A DNA stretch of 64,000 nucleotides. Origin: Gammaproteobacteria bacterium. Its GTDB lineage: Bacteria; Pseudomonadota; Gammaproteobacteria; Pseudomonadales; Pseudohongiellaceae. Made by a program: the position numbers and the translations under genes. Shown here one piece after another: positions 46,976-57,046 of this stretch (position 1 is the first letter of the stretch; each line of letters opens with the position of its first letter). Below the pieces are notes generated by a model. It saw nothing but the letters and a program-made list of their open reading frames with translations. It was not told where the DNA came from and did no database searches. The stretch is taken from positions 124,001 to 188,000 of the forward strand of contig PALV01000013.1 in assembly GCA_002706685.1 (NCBI GenBank), given 5' to 3'.

Positions 46976-47842
46976 CTAAAAAGTCTGTGCCAAAACACCG
47001 CGTCGATAGTCATCCAGCGCCTGCTCAATCTCCTGACGGGTGTTCATCACGAACGGCCCGTACTGGACGATCGGCTCGTTTAATGGCTGACCCGCAAGTA
47101 GCACCACACGTGTGTTGTCCGCCAGCGTGCGCAGATCAATGCGACTGCCATCTCGAGACAGTCTTGCCAGCTTGCCTCGCTGCACACGACTGCCCTGCTC
47201 GCCCAGTGCTATTTCGCCTTCATAGACATAGATCAGGGTTGTGGCGCCGTCAGTCACTTCAATGGTGTGCGCGTCCGACGCCTTGTCGAAATGCAGATCA
47301 AGGTATACCGGCTCGGTATCAGGCCTGGAGACCAGCCCCTCCAGCAACGCGCCGTCCAGCTGCGCACGTCCCGCAATCAGTTTGCCGGAGACGGTGGCAC
47401 CGGCGTACTCCGGAATGCTTGCCGAAGGAATATCACGGTAGTCCGGCGCCTGCATCTTGCTGTGTGCCGGCAGATTGAGCCAGACCTGAAAGCCGCGCAT
47501 ACGCCCTTCAGTCTGCTTGGGCATCTCTGAGTGTATGATGCCAGCGCCCGCAGTCATCCACTGGACGTCACCGTTTTGCAGGTCACCCACATTGCCCATG
47601 TGATCCTGATGCTCCATATGGCCCTGCAACATGTAGGTAATAGTTTCAAAACCCCGATGCGGGTGCGGCGGAAAACCACCGATATAGTCGCTTGCCTCAG
47701 CGGAGCCGAATTCATCCATCATCAGGAAAGGGTCAAACCGCGCCGGATCACCGGCCCCTCCGAACACGCGGAGCAGCTTTACCCCGTCGCCGTCTGAAGA
47801 AGGGCGAGCGACAATCAGTTCTTCCAGTTTTTTCGCCGTCAT
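46976..47842 (-). CDS. Pirin family bicupin
   Basis: Two cupin domains in 288 residues. The N-terminal metal site is complete: PHPHRGFETITYML, HQDHMG and GAGIIHSEMP. Some pirins (YhhW) are quercetin dioxygenases; others bind transcription factors or enzymes. AGGAG 7 bases before ATG 47842 fixes the start. It is divergent from a LysR regulator, a frequent pirin arrangement. Confidence 0.92.
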   Translation of the reverse strand: MTAKKLEELIVARPSSDGDGVKLLRVFGGAGDPARFDPFLMMDEFGSAEASDYIGGFPPHPHRGFETITYMLQGHMEHQDHMGNVGDLQNGDVQWMTAGAGIIHSEMPKQTEGRMRGFQVWLNLPAHSKMQAPDYRDIPSASIPEYAGATVSGKLIAGRAQLDGALLEGLVSRPDTEPVYLDLHFDKASDAHTIEVTDGATTLIYVYEGEIALGEQGSRVQRGKLARLSRDGSRIDLRTLADNTRVVLLAGQPLNEPIVQYGPFVMNTRQEIEQALDDYRRGVLAQTF

Positions 47843-47878
47843 GATCAATCTCCTGTGAATGCATCAATCAACATAGTA

Positions 47879-47890
47879 GATACCATTATC
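47879..47890. promoter_or_regulatory. GATA-N4-TATC inverted repeat in the pirin/LysR gap
   Basis: GATACCATTATC in the middle of the 116-bp divergent region, 37 bp from the pirin start. A candidate operator for the LysR protein; short enough to be chance. Confidence 0.3.
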
Positions 47891-47958
47891 ATAGCCGCAA
47901 CAATTTGATGTTATGATGCAAAAAAACCGACCCATACATTAAATTTTTAGATATAACT

Positions 47959-48867
47959 ATGAAGCAGCCACGTATATCTCTGGAACAGTGGGCAGCATTT
48001 GTTGCTGTAGTCGATGAAGGCAGCTTTGCCCGGGCTGCCGAGCAACTTAATAAAAGTCAGTCAAGTATCAGTTATGCCATCTCACGTATCAATGAGCTGC
48101 TACCCACTGCTGTCCTGACACTGTCCGGCCGCAAAGCCACATTGACGCGTGAAGGCAAGGTCATGTATCGACGTGCCAAGCAGTTGTTACAGCAGGCACA
48201 GACTGCCGAGCAGGTGGCAGCCACACTGGCACGTGGCACAGAGCCCGAGGTTGTACTGGCCGTCGATGGCCTGTTGGAACCGGGGCAGTTACTGCCAACC
48301 CTGGAGAAGTTCTCGGCGTCATTCCCGATGACCCGATTGCGGATCCTGGAAACGCAGCTGTCTGGCACAGAAGAAGCCATCCTGGAGCGCAAGGCTGATG
48401 TAGTAATCAGTCATCAGGTGCCCGTGGGCTACATGGGAACGCCGCTTAAAGTGGTGCGAATGATTCCGGTCGCCCATCCAGATCACCCCCTGGCGCAGCA
48501 GCATGAAACCACGGGAATCAATGATTTTGAGCTCCGCAGCTGGCGGCAGATTGTGCTGCGCGACAGTGGCCAGCGCCGTGAACAGGATGCCGGCTGGCTG
48601 GGTTCGGAACAGCGCTGGACTGTCAGCCACTTCTCTACCACGATCAAAGCGCTGCGTGCTGGACTTGGATTCGCCTTCCTGCCCACGGACTGGGTGAAGC
48701 GAGAGCTTGCAAGTGGTGAACTGAAGCAGTTAAGCCTCAGTATGGGGGCCGAGCGGCGCCTGCCTCTTTACCTCGTAATGGCGGCGGCTGACAGCGTCGG
48801 ACCAGCGACCAAAGCGCTGGCCCGACTGCTCATCGAATCACTTGGTGATCAGTCGGAAACTGGCTGA
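47959..48867 (+). CDS. LysR-family regulator next to pirin
   Basis: A 302-residue LysR protein: helix-turn-helix EGSFARAAEQLNKSQSSISYAISRIN, effector domain ending in LARLLIES. No clear Shine-Dalgarno precedes the ATG; an AT-rich stretch lies directly upstream. Likely regulator of the divergent pirin gene. Its 3' end overlaps the convergent carboxylesterase gene by 19 bp. Confidence 0.85.
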   Translation: MKQPRISLEQWAAFVAVVDEGSFARAAEQLNKSQSSISYAISRINELLPTAVLTLSGRKATLTREGKVMYRRAKQLLQQAQTAEQVAATLARGTEPEVVLAVDGLLEPGQLLPTLEKFSASFPMTRLRILETQLSGTEEAILERKADVVISHQVPVGYMGTPLKVVRMIPVAHPDHPLAQQHETTGINDFELRSWRQIVLRDSGQRREQDAGWLGSEQRWTVSHFSTTIKALRAGLGFAFLPTDWVKRELASGELKQLSLSMGAERRLPLYLVMAAADSVGPATKALARLLIESLGDQSETG

Positions 48868-50438
48868 CGCCGACGATCCATCACGCGGTCAAACACAGCC
48901 CAGTTATCAGGCATCAGATCTGTTTCAGCGCTGACCTCAGTGCCTATCAGCAGATAATTGCGCTCCGCATTGCTATAGGGCAGCCATTCTGCCTGACCAG
49001 GCGCAGACGGCTGGCCATGGTGGGCAAAGTTGACCCAGTAGTCGGACATGATGTCCGCCAGACGATAATCCAGGGCCGTACCACGCGATGGCAGGGTCTG
49101 GACATTGTTAAATGCGTAAGCAATTTCAGAGGCATGGTAGGCACCCAGGTTCGATTCAGCGGCACCGGGCGGTTGATGCGTAAAGTAGTAGAGGTAAGCG
49201 GGCTGTCCGACATGGCGGGTCAGATTTGCCCAGGTCACCATATTCCAGCCGAAGGTGGCGTCACGAAAACTGGCCAGCACTGATTCGCGGATGTTGTCCT
49301 CAGGGTAAACATCCAGCACCAGGTCAGCGAAGTCGCCAAACTGCGCCTGCAGTCTTGCACGATAGGCTTCGGCCGTTGATGGCAGATTGGCCGCCGCCCC
49401 CAGGGTAGTGCCCTCGTCGCTGTTGAACCCCACCATCACGGGAACTGCGCGTTGTCTGCCTTCAGAGAAAATCTCATACGGCTGGGCGGGAATGACCCAG
49501 CCATCCACAATACCGTCCGTGCGGAATCCAGCTGCCATCGCCCTGTCCAGCAGTTCCCGGCCGGGCATGTTGCGCAGGTCCGCGACGCTGGCTGCGCCCA
49601 GCTGTGTTGCCAGTTCAACTCCTGAATTGATGGCGGGAGGGCCCGCTGAGGTCTGACGATCCAGCGCAACCCGGGTATCAAGACGGGCCCCACTCTGGGC
49701 GATTACTTTGTGAAACAGCCCTTCAGTCAATGGACTGGCTGTTAACAGGTTCACCGACCAGGCACCCGCTGACTCCCCGAAGATTGTGACATTGTCCGGA
49801 TCGCCGCCGAACGCAGCGATATTCTGTTGCACCCAGCGAAGCGCCTCAATCTGGTCAAGGATGCCGTAATTGCCTGCTGAAAATTCTGGTGATTCGGAAA
49901 CCAGCTCAGGGTGAGCAAAAAAGCCGAACACACCAAGGCGGTAGTTGATTGTAACGACCACCACGTCCTTGGCAGCCAGGTTGGTGCCGTCGTAGGTGTC
50001 GATCGCGCCTGAGCCACGCGTCAGCGCACCGCCGTGAATCCAGACCATGACAGGCCGGTCGGCCCCGGGCTCTGCTGCACTCCACACATTCAGGTATAGA
50101 CAGTCCTCGCTGCTGACACGTGCGGGACGATAAAAGAACGAACCTTCCGGATAGGGCTGCTGAAGGCAGTCCGGACCAAAAGTATCAGCCAGTCGTTCCC
50201 CTTGCCAGGTGGGCGCGGGTTTTGGTGCCTGCCAGCGGGCCTGGCCCACGGGTGGCATTGCATAGGGTATGCCCTTGAAGATGGATACCTGTGGATGCCG
50301 CTCCGATGCGGTTCCGAGCAACGCACCCTGAGGCGTGTCGAGACGAATCAATGCTGTCTGAGTGGGTTGTTGCGCTACGAGTGCGCCGGCCCAAAGGCCA
50401 ACGGCGGCAACGAGGAGCGTTTTCAACGTCTTTCTCAT
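48849..50438 (-). CDS. Exported carboxylesterase type B
   Basis: Alpha/beta-hydrolase of 529 residues with a signal peptide (AVGLWAGALVAQQ). Conserved features: FKGIPYAMPPVG, SSEDCLYLNVW, oxyanion region WIHGGALTRGSG, nucleophile FGESAGAWS, and the acidic and His members in GFNSDEGTT and YHASEIAYAF. Substrate unknown; members hydrolyse a wide range of esters. Confidence 0.9.
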   Translation of the reverse strand: MRKTLKTLLVAAVGLWAGALVAQQPTQTALIRLDTPQGALLGTASERHPQVSIFKGIPYAMPPVGQARWQAPKPAPTWQGERLADTFGPDCLQQPYPEGSFFYRPARVSSEDCLYLNVWSAAEPGADRPVMVWIHGGALTRGSGAIDTYDGTNLAAKDVVVVTINYRLGVFGFFAHPELVSESPEFSAGNYGILDQIEALRWVQQNIAAFGGDPDNVTIFGESAGAWSVNLLTASPLTEGLFHKVIAQSGARLDTRVALDRQTSAGPPAINSGVELATQLGAASVADLRNMPGRELLDRAMAAGFRTDGIVDGWVIPAQPYEIFSEGRQRAVPVMVGFNSDEGTTLGAAANLPSTAEAYRARLQAQFGDFADLVLDVYPEDNIRESVLASFRDATFGWNMVTWANLTRHVGQPAYLYYFTHQPPGAAESNLGAYHASEIAYAFNNVQTLPSRGTALDYRLADIMSDYWVNFAHHGQPSAPGQAEWLPYSNAERNYLLIGTEVSAETDLMPDNWAVFDRVMDRRRQPVSD

Positions 50439-50526
50439 GTCCAGTTCCTGTTATTCTGCTGATTTTGACGGAGACCAGACGATGCAGGAATTTGGCATGG
50501 AAAACAAGTAGTCAGCCAGGCGATGC

Positions 50527-51378
50527 TCAGCTTTGCATCTCGTTGCGGATGGCAGACAGGTTCTGTTGGGCTGGCTGGTAATCGGGCTGAATCGACAGTA
50601 ACTGTTCCAGCACACTGGCAGCACGGGCCAGGTCACCCTGTTGATAGAGCCAATTGCTATAGCCCATCGCGATAACAGCCTGATCAGGCCACTGTTGGTA
50701 GCCCGCCTGCCAGGCTGCTCCGCTTAGTTCCGGATGCAGCCGCTGAAAATCTGCCACTGCCATAAAATAATCTGACACTTCCGCCGAGGCTGGTAGATCT
50801 CCTGGTGTCAGCGCTACATAAGCCCAATGCTCGGCTCGCTGCCAGGTCCGCTCGAACACCGGCAGCGCCACCCGATGTTCACGAACGGTGCCTGAGCGAA
50901 GAATTAACTCCTGTTGTTCAGGGTCAAATCCGACAACAACCGCATAGTGCCATTGTGGCAACACGCTTAGTCCCAGATTCTGAAACACCAGCACCGGGTT
51001 ACCTGCATCCAGTTCATTGATGATGGCAGTCAGCGTGCCCGGTATAACGTATGGAATGCGCTCAAACGTTCGCGTCGCCGCCAGCATTTCCACCTGCAGA
51101 GAGCCCTGCCTTGATGGAATATAAACGTGGGAAACGAGCTCATCTGGCTGCACGGCAACCTGATTGTATTGCAGGATTGTCGCCAATGCGGCCGGACCAC
51201 ACTGGTAAAGCTCCTGAGGAAAAAAGGGGACATCGACCAGTTCGACACCCTCAGGCAACTGGTCAGACGGACGGGACAGCAGCTGCTGACTTTGTGGTGT
51301 CGCAGCACACGCTACCAGCAGGAAGGCGAGAAACAGGAGAAAAGGCACCCGCAAGCGGGTGCCTGATCGCATTGACAT
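50527..51378 (-). CDS. PA2778 family C39-like cysteine peptidase, lipoprotein
   Basis: Lipoprotein (FLLVACAAT) of 283 residues. A C39-like papain-fold domain has catalytic Cys in QCGPAALATILQ and His in QWHYAVVVGFDP; the C-terminal quarter looks like TPR-type helices (AIAMGYSNWLYQQGDLARAASVLEQLL). Its start overlaps the stop of the upstream small protein (TGATG). The pair is conserved as PA2778-PA2779 in Pseudomonas, and the substrate is not known to me. Confidence 0.87.
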   Translation of the reverse strand: MSMRSGTRLRVPFLLFLAFLLVACAATPQSQQLLSRPSDQLPEGVELVDVPFFPQELYQCGPAALATILQYNQVAVQPDELVSHVYIPSRQGSLQVEMLAATRTFERIPYVIPGTLTAIINELDAGNPVLVFQNLGLSVLPQWHYAVVVGFDPEQQELILRSGTVREHRVALPVFERTWQRAEHWAYVALTPGDLPASAEVSDYFMAVADFQRLHPELSGAAWQAGYQQWPDQAVIAMGYSNWLYQQGDLARAASVLEQLLSIQPDYQPAQQNLSAIRNEMQS

Positions 51379-51770
51379 CAGAGTCCCGGGAAAATATCGG
51401 TAACGCCAGCGATGTCCAGCAGCATGAAGATTACCAGCAGGAACAGAACGGTTTCCAGCAGGCCCTCACCCGCAGGCAGCTCATCTATCTGTGCTGAAAG
51501 CGCTGCCAGTTCCGCCTGGCTCATCGCGTTTACACGCGCCTGGGCATCCGCAGCATCCACGCCACGAGCGGCCAGTTGAGCCTGCACATCGGCTCGACTC
51601 AGAAAGTTATTTACCGAGGCTCGCTGATCAGCGACCTGCATCTCCTGCATCAGCTGTTCGGTAGTTACCATGGTTTGCGGCGCAGCGTATGCCTGCTGGA
51701 ACATTGCTCCGAATGCAAAAACTGTAGCCAACATCCAGGTCGTGACGGACTTAAGTGTTCTGATTTTCAT
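51378..51770 (-). CDS. PA2779 family small exported protein
   Basis: A 130-residue protein: signal peptide (FGAMFQQAYA|APQ), a helical middle (MQEMQVADQRASVNNFLSRADVQ, then ARGVDAADAQARVNAMSQAEL), and a C-terminal hydrophobic helix ending in IFPGL. AAAAGGAG before ATG 51770 sets the start, not the longer frame to 51872. Translationally coupled to the C39-like peptidase; a possible substrate or partner. Confidence 0.83.
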   Translation of the reverse strand: MKIRTLKSVTTWMLATVFAFGAMFQQAYAAPQTMVTTEQLMQEMQVADQRASVNNFLSRADVQAQLAARGVDAADAQARVNAMSQAELAALSAQIDELPAGEGLLETVLFLLVIFMLLDIAGVTDIFPGL

Positions 51771-51843
51771 GACTGACTCCTTTTCATTGAAAACAAAATT
51801 TACTGCTATCGAACATCTATGTTCAACGGGCAAGCCACCGGAA

Positions 51844-52680
51844 TTATTCCGAGGGCGGTACCTGGTGGACATAGATATCCCGCTGCGGGAACGGAATACT
51901 CAAACCTGCTTTATCAAATTCTTTGTAGACCAGCTCATTCATACGGAAATGGACACCCCAGAAATCGGCCGCGTTCACCCACACCCGTACGACAATATTG
52001 ACAGAGCTGTCTGCAAGCGCCGACACGGCCATAAAAGGGGCCGGGTCTTTGAGGATGCGATCATCGGCTTCAATCAAACGCCCCAGAACACCGTATGCCG
52101 TGTCGACGTCGTCGCCGTATGCGATACCAAAGGTCCAGTCGACCCGTCGCGTAGGCTGTGCTGAATAATTGATCAGAGAGCCCGTGGACAAAGGCCCATT
52201 GGGAACAAATATCGTTTTGTTGTCTGGAGTGGTCAGCTCGGTGACAAAGATCTGGATCTCCTTGACGGTTCCCATATGCCCTTGAGCTTCAATAAAGTCA
52301 CCGACCTTGAAGTACTTGAAAAACAGGATCATGACGCCGCCAGCGAAGTTCTGCAGCGTGCCTGACAGGGCGAGGCCGATGGCCAGACCAGCCGCACCAA
52401 GGATGGCTATAAAGGATGTCATCTGAACACCCAGCACACCCAGTGCCGTGATATATACCAGTACCTTCATCAATATCGACATCAGGCTGGCCAGGAAGGA
52501 AGCCAGTGATGGATCAACTTTGCTGCGCTTCAATAAGCGTTTGACCAGGCCAACCAGGATGCTGACGACCCACAGTCCAAGCACCAGAGTGGCCAGCGCA
52601 CCAACAATTCGTGGACCGTAGGTCAACGCGTAGCTGATGAATACCTCGGTTGAAAAGTTAAGATTCTCTAGTGATTCCAT
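51844..52680 (-). CDS. Small-conductance mechanosensitive channel, MscS family
   Basis: A 278-residue channel with three membrane helices and the pore helix GAAGLAIGLALSGTLQNFAGGVMILFFKYFKVGDFI, followed by the MscS beta domain (GTVKEIQIFVTELTTPDNKTIFVPNG) and vestibule. Releases solutes on hypo-osmotic shock. Divergent from the amidohydrolase. Confidence 0.93.
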   Translation of the reverse strand: MESLENLNFSTEVFISYALTYGPRIVGALATLVLGLWVVSILVGLVKRLLKRSKVDPSLASFLASLMSILMKVLVYITALGVLGVQMTSFIAILGAAGLAIGLALSGTLQNFAGGVMILFFKYFKVGDFIEAQGHMGTVKEIQIFVTELTTPDNKTIFVPNGPLSTGSLINYSAQPTRRVDWTFGIAYGDDVDTAYGVLGRLIEADDRILKDPAPFMAVSALADSSVNIVVRVWVNAADFWGVHFRMNELVYKEFDKAGLSIPFPQRDIYVHQVPPSE

Positions 52681-52899
52681 AGTTGTTATTGACTCCCGGA
52701 AGGCTTGATGGACACGGACGACATGGCCTGTTTCGCAACATTAACCTACACATCAACTGCGGCTGTCAAACAACTTTTTGCCATGCTTGTCTCGCCGCCG
52801 GTCTGACCGCATAATGACTTTTCGCACGCTGTGCCAGGTCAATTTACTGAAAATAGCTGTGTTGTCTGTCGGACGCAGACGTATTGCCAGGAGAGTATG

Positions 52900-54213
52900 A
52901 TGTTGCACGCGAGATTGCACTCGACAATTAGAACAGGCCGAACCATATGTCAGGCTGTGCTTCTGCTGATGGCCTCTTCCATGACGACCGCGCAGACAGA
53001 CACTGTGGCTCTGGTGGATGCCCGTATCATCAATGGCACCGGCACAGCCCCGGTTGACGACGGCGTCATAATTATCAACGCAGGCCGGATTATTGCTATT
53101 GGCAACTCAAACGATATCGACATCCCTGACCACGCCAATGTGGTGTCCATGGCTGGCAAAACCATTATCCCCGGCCTGATCAATGCACACGGTCATGTCA
53201 GTGACGTGCTCGGCCTCGAGTCCGGCCACTACAACACAGAAAACCTGTTGCGTCAGCTGAATCTGTACGCCAGCTATGGAGTAACCACGGTCATCAGCCT
53301 GGGCGGCGATGAGCGTGAGGCTTTTGAGCTTCGCGACACCCAGCAAACTCCCGCTCTCGACCGGGCACGGATATACGTTGCGGGCCCCGTCCTGTCAGCC
53401 GATTCGCCCGACGAGGCGGCAGCTCTGGTCGACGAAGTTGCCAGGTCGAATCCCGATTTCATCAAGATTCGAGTGGATGACAACCTGGGTCGCACCGCCA
53501 AGATGGCACCGGAGGTCTATCAGGCTTTCAGCGATCGCGCCGACCATCACGGCCTTCCACTGGCAGTACACATTTATTACCTGGATGACACGCGACAGGT
53601 AATTGAGGCAGGTGGCGACTTTGTCGCCCACAGTGTAAGAGACAGACATGTCGACCAGGCATTTGCCGATCAACTCATAGCGGCAGATATCTGCTACAGC
53701 CCGACGTTGACGCGGGAAGTGTCCACCTATATCTATGAGTCGGAACCCGATTTCTTCAGCGACCCCTTTTTCCTCGCTGGTGTTGATAGCGAAATTCTGG
53801 ACACGCTGCGGGAACCTGCGCGCCAGCAGCGACTTCGCGACAGTGCCATGGCACAGCGATACAAGGCAGCACTGCCAATCGCAATGAGCAATCTCAAGAT
53901 ACTTGCCGACGCCGGCGTGACAATAGCCATGGGCACCGACAGTGGTCCCGCCGCACGTTTTCAGGGATATTTTGAGCACCTGGAAATGTGGATGATGCAG
54001 GATGCAGGCCTGACGCCGATGCAGATCATCACCTCTGCCACCGGAGATGCCGCACACTGCATGGGTATCAGCGACGAACTCGGCACACTCGAGGCGGGCA
54101 AGTGGGCCGATCTGGTGGTTCTGTCAGCTGACCCGCTCGAAGATATTCGCAATACCCGCAGCATCGACCAGGTCTGGATAGCCGGCAAAGCGCTGCCCCG
54201 GCCCGGTTTTTAG
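52900..54213 (+). CDS. Exported amidohydrolase (imidazolonepropionase-like)
   Basis: Metal-dependent TIM-barrel hydrolase of 437 residues with a signal peptide (LLMASSMTTAQ). Metal motif near the start of the barrel is PGLINAHGHVSD, the carboxylated Lys candidate is in FIKIRVDD, His in LAVHIYY and FVAHSVRD, and Asp in MGTDSGPAA. AGGAG 6 bases before ATG 52900; 52897 is adjacent. The substrate is unknown. Confidence 0.87.
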   Translation: MLHARLHSTIRTGRTICQAVLLLMASSMTTAQTDTVALVDARIINGTGTAPVDDGVIIINAGRIIAIGNSNDIDIPDHANVVSMAGKTIIPGLINAHGHVSDVLGLESGHYNTENLLRQLNLYASYGVTTVISLGGDEREAFELRDTQQTPALDRARIYVAGPVLSADSPDEAAALVDEVARSNPDFIKIRVDDNLGRTAKMAPEVYQAFSDRADHHGLPLAVHIYYLDDTRQVIEAGGDFVAHSVRDRHVDQAFADQLIAADICYSPTLTREVSTYIYESEPDFFSDPFFLAGVDSEILDTLREPARQQRLRDSAMAQRYKAALPIAMSNLKILADAGVTIAMGTDSGPAARFQGYFEHLEMWMMQDAGLTPMQIITSATGDAAHCMGISDELGTLEAGKWADLVVLSADPLEDIRNTRSIDQVWIAGKALPRPGF

Positions 54214-54240
54214 CATGGTTCATAGTAGAGATAATTACTG

Positions 54241-55386
54241 ATGGAAGACTTCTGGAACAGTGATCGGACGCAGAGCCTGATCGGCGCAGCCGTGCTGGTT
54301 ATCGTGTCCATGCTTTCGGTTTATCTTTTGTCGCAGGGCGGCCCATGGTCCGCCGAGTTGAGCCTGATCGCCGGTTTATTCCTGGTCAATATCGTTTGTT
54401 TCTTTTTGTCGACGTCAGACTGGGCTCAGCAACAGCGCCACCGGATGATGGTGGTCATCTGGCTGGAAGCGGCAATTATTGTCAGTCTCTATTTCCTGGT
54501 CAGCATCAGTTTTGTGGCGATACTGGGCATTATCTGGGTGGTTCAGATCACTGAACTGTTCCCGATCCGCACAACCAGCTGGATACTACTGGCGGCGGTC
54601 AGCATCTTTTCATTCACGCAGATCTTCCACTGGAACGACAGTAGCCTGATGCTGGCCTTGACCGGCTCCATCACGCTTAGCCTGTTTCATCTGTTTGCCG
54701 TCATAGCAACCTATCGCGCCAAACGCGAACAGGAATTACGCGAGGAAACGGCCGCGCTCAACCGTGAGCTGCTGGCCACACGCGAATTGCTGACCGAGCA
54801 CTCGCGGCAGACCGAACGCCTGCGCATAGCACGCGATCTGCACGACCTGCTGGGACATCACCTGACCGCACAGATTCTGCAACTGGAGGTTGCAACACAT
54901 GTCACCGATGGCACTGGCCGACAGAAAGTCGAACAGGCTCTGGCACTTGGCAAACTGCTGCTCAGCGACCTGCGAACAGCGGTCAGTGAGCTGCGCGAGG
55001 ACGAACCAATCAATTTCCGAGATGCGGTGAAAAAACTCGTCATTGGTGTTCCGAATATCGACATTCACCTGAACTTCAATTCAACACTTGGCGAGATGCA
55101 CCAGGCGGAGACCCTGCTGCGGTGCACACGGGAAGCGCTCACCAACATCCTCCGGCATAGCGGCGCCAGCAGATGTGATATCAGTTTCAATAGCACAGAC
55201 AGCCATTATCATCTACAGATCCGTGATGATGGCCGATGCCGCGATTCTGTGACACCTGGCAACGGGCTTAAGGGAATCAAAGAGCGTGTTGAGGAAGCCG
55301 GCGGTGATGTTCGCTGGTATGCAGACAGCGGCTTTGTTATCGATATATATCTGCCTCTTGAATCAGAACTGGCCGAAGCCAGTTGA
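54241..55386 (+). CDS. NarX/DesK-type sensor histidine kinase
   Basis: A 381-residue kinase: about five membrane helices in residues 10-155 with no large sensor domain, a coiled linker, HisKA_3 with phospho-acceptor H201 (RIARDLHDLLGHH), and a HATPase domain (EALTNILRHSGAS, GNGLKGIKERVEEAGG). It begins 28 bp after the amidohydrolase and is co-directional. No LuxR-type response regulator lies next to it; the next gene converges. Confidence 0.88.
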   Translation: MEDFWNSDRTQSLIGAAVLVIVSMLSVYLLSQGGPWSAELSLIAGLFLVNIVCFFLSTSDWAQQQRHRMMVVIWLEAAIIVSLYFLVSISFVAILGIIWVVQITELFPIRTTSWILLAAVSIFSFTQIFHWNDSSLMLALTGSITLSLFHLFAVIATYRAKREQELREETAALNRELLATRELLTEHSRQTERLRIARDLHDLLGHHLTAQILQLEVATHVTDGTGRQKVEQALALGKLLLSDLRTAVSELREDEPINFRDAVKKLVIGVPNIDIHLNFNSTLGEMHQAETLLRCTREALTNILRHSGASRCDISFNSTDSHYHLQIRDDGRCRDSVTPGNGLKGIKERVEEAGGDVRWYADSGFVIDIYLPLESELAEAS

Positions 55387-55394
55387 TTCAGCCA

Positions 55395-56207
55395 TCAGAG
55401 TACGGCGTGACGCACTTTTGCAGACACCCACTCAGACAGCACCACCGTCGCAAATATCAGCACGAATACGGTAGCGACCTGCGCCCAGGCCAGGTTGTTG
55501 ATGGCGGCATTCATTTGCAGCCCTATGCCGCCAGCCCCGACCAGTCCAAGAGTTGTCGCTTCACGAATATTAATATCCCAACGATAGACACTGATGCCGG
55601 CAAAGGCCGGCAGGATCTGTGGCCAGACGGAGTAAGCAAGCACCTGCGGGCCACTGGCACCAGTCGCCGTGATGGCTTCAACAGGGGTCGGGTGAATCTC
55701 TTCAATAGCTTCGTACAGCAGCTTGCCCACAAAACCAATCGAGCGCAACGCGATGGCCAGCATTCCGGCAAAGATGCCAGGCCCGACAATTGTCACCAGC
55801 AGCATTGCCCAGATCAGAGCATTAATGGATCGTGAACTGACAATGATGGCCAGTGCGACCGCGCGCAGAGACGCGTGAGGTGTCGTGTTACGCGCGGCCA
55901 GAAACGCCAGCGGGAAGGCAATCAGGATACCCAGCGCGGTACCAACCGTTGCGATATTGATCGTATCCCACAAGGGCATCATTAAAGAGCCGGTAATACT
56001 CCAGTCGGGCGGGATCATGCGGCCAATCAGGCTGGCAGCCTGCTCGTCGGCATCGTACAGAAACTCCCAGATGGTATTCTCGGAAATTAACGCCCAACAC
56101 CACACAAACAGCATGCCACCGAGCATCCAGCCTGCCCAGATCGCGTATTGCTTTGCCGGTTCACGCCGCTGCCATTCCTTGAGGCCGTCTTTTTCGCGGA
56201 TAGGCAT
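55395..56207 (-). CDS. phnE: Phosphonate-type ABC transporter permease (second PhnE)
   Basis: Inner-membrane subunit of the importer, 270 residues, with the permease loop EAITATGASGPQVLAYSVWPQI and the later GLVGAGGIGLQMN. Its ATG overlaps the stop of the first permease gene as TAATG (base 56207); a GTG at 56219 is rejected. The two PhnE chains likely pair in one transporter. Confidence 0.88.
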   Translation of the reverse strand: MPIREKDGLKEWQRREPAKQYAIWAGWMLGGMLFVWCWALISENTIWEFLYDADEQAASLIGRMIPPDWSITGSLMMPLWDTINIATVGTALGILIAFPLAFLAARNTTPHASLRAVALAIIVSSRSINALIWAMLLVTIVGPGIFAGMLAIALRSIGFVGKLLYEAIEEIHPTPVEAITATGASGPQVLAYSVWPQILPAFAGISVYRWDINIREATTLGLVGAGGIGLQMNAAINNLAWAQVATVFVLIFATVVLSEWVSAKVRHAVL

Positions 56208-57046
56208 TATTGAGTCCACCTTCTCACATAACCAGAGAAATACTCGCTCAGCAGGACGATGGCAATGATCAGCAACAGTATGGCGGCCGAGGTGTCATAG
56301 TCGTAGCGATTGATCGAAGTGTTAAGCGTCGCGCCGATACCACCGGCACCAACGATGCCGATAACGGCCGACTCCCTGAAGTTGATATCCAGACGATACA
56401 GCGATAAACCTATCAGTCTGGGCATGACCTGGGGCTGCACCGCATAGTTGACCCATTGCAGCCAGGTGCCACCCGTCGCCCGGATCGCCTCCAGCGGCTC
56501 TCGCTGGGCGTCTTCTATATCCTCCGCGAGCAACTTGGCCATAAACCCTATTGTCGCAAATGCCAAGGTAATGACACCGGCTAAAGGACCGAAACCAAAC
56601 ATGGCAACAAACAGAATGGCGATGATGATTTCCTGAAACGTTCGCGACAGGGCAATGATGGTGCGACAGATGTAGTACACGGGTGCTGGCGCAATATTGC
56701 GCGCTGCGCCCAGGCCTACTGGGACCGCAAGCAGGACGCCGATGATGGTAGCCGTAAAAGTCATCGTCAGACTTTCCTGCAGGCCAACAAATATCTCGCC
56801 GCTGCGGCTGACAAAGTCCGGACTCATGAACGAGGCTACAAACTCGACGCCACGATCCATGCCCTGGGCCACCCGATCCCAGTTAACATCAACACTGAGC
56901 CAGGCCGCTATGACATAGGCCAGGACACCCAGATTGAGCGACACACGCAGCCAGCGACGTCTAATCAGAGGCAGGGGTGACCAGACACCTTGCTGCAGCT
57001 GTTGTAGACGCTGGACATCCGCCGCTGAAGTACCGTTCAGGCTCAT
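56207..57046 (-). CDS. phnE: Phosphonate-type ABC transporter permease (first PhnE)
   Basis: 279 residues, permease loop [22 protein letters not shown] and [13 protein letters not shown]. It overlaps the phnC stop by 4 bp (ATGA). Together with the next gene it forms the heterodimeric channel; the two permeases are diverged paralogues. Confidence 0.88.
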   Translation of the reverse strand: MSLNGTSAADVQRLQQLQQGVWSPLPLIRRRWLRVSLNLGVLAYVIAAWLSVDVNWDRVAQGMDRGVEFVASFMSPDFVSRSGEIFVGLQESLTMTFTATIIGVLLAVPVGLGAARNIAPAPVYYICRTIIALSRTFQEIIIAILFVAMFGFGPLAGVITLAFATIGFMAKLLAEDIEDAQREPLEAIRATGGTWLQWVNYAVQPQVMPRLIGLSLYRLDINFRESAVIGIVGAGGIGATLNTSINRYDYDTSAAILLLIIAIVLLSEYFSGYVRRWTQ

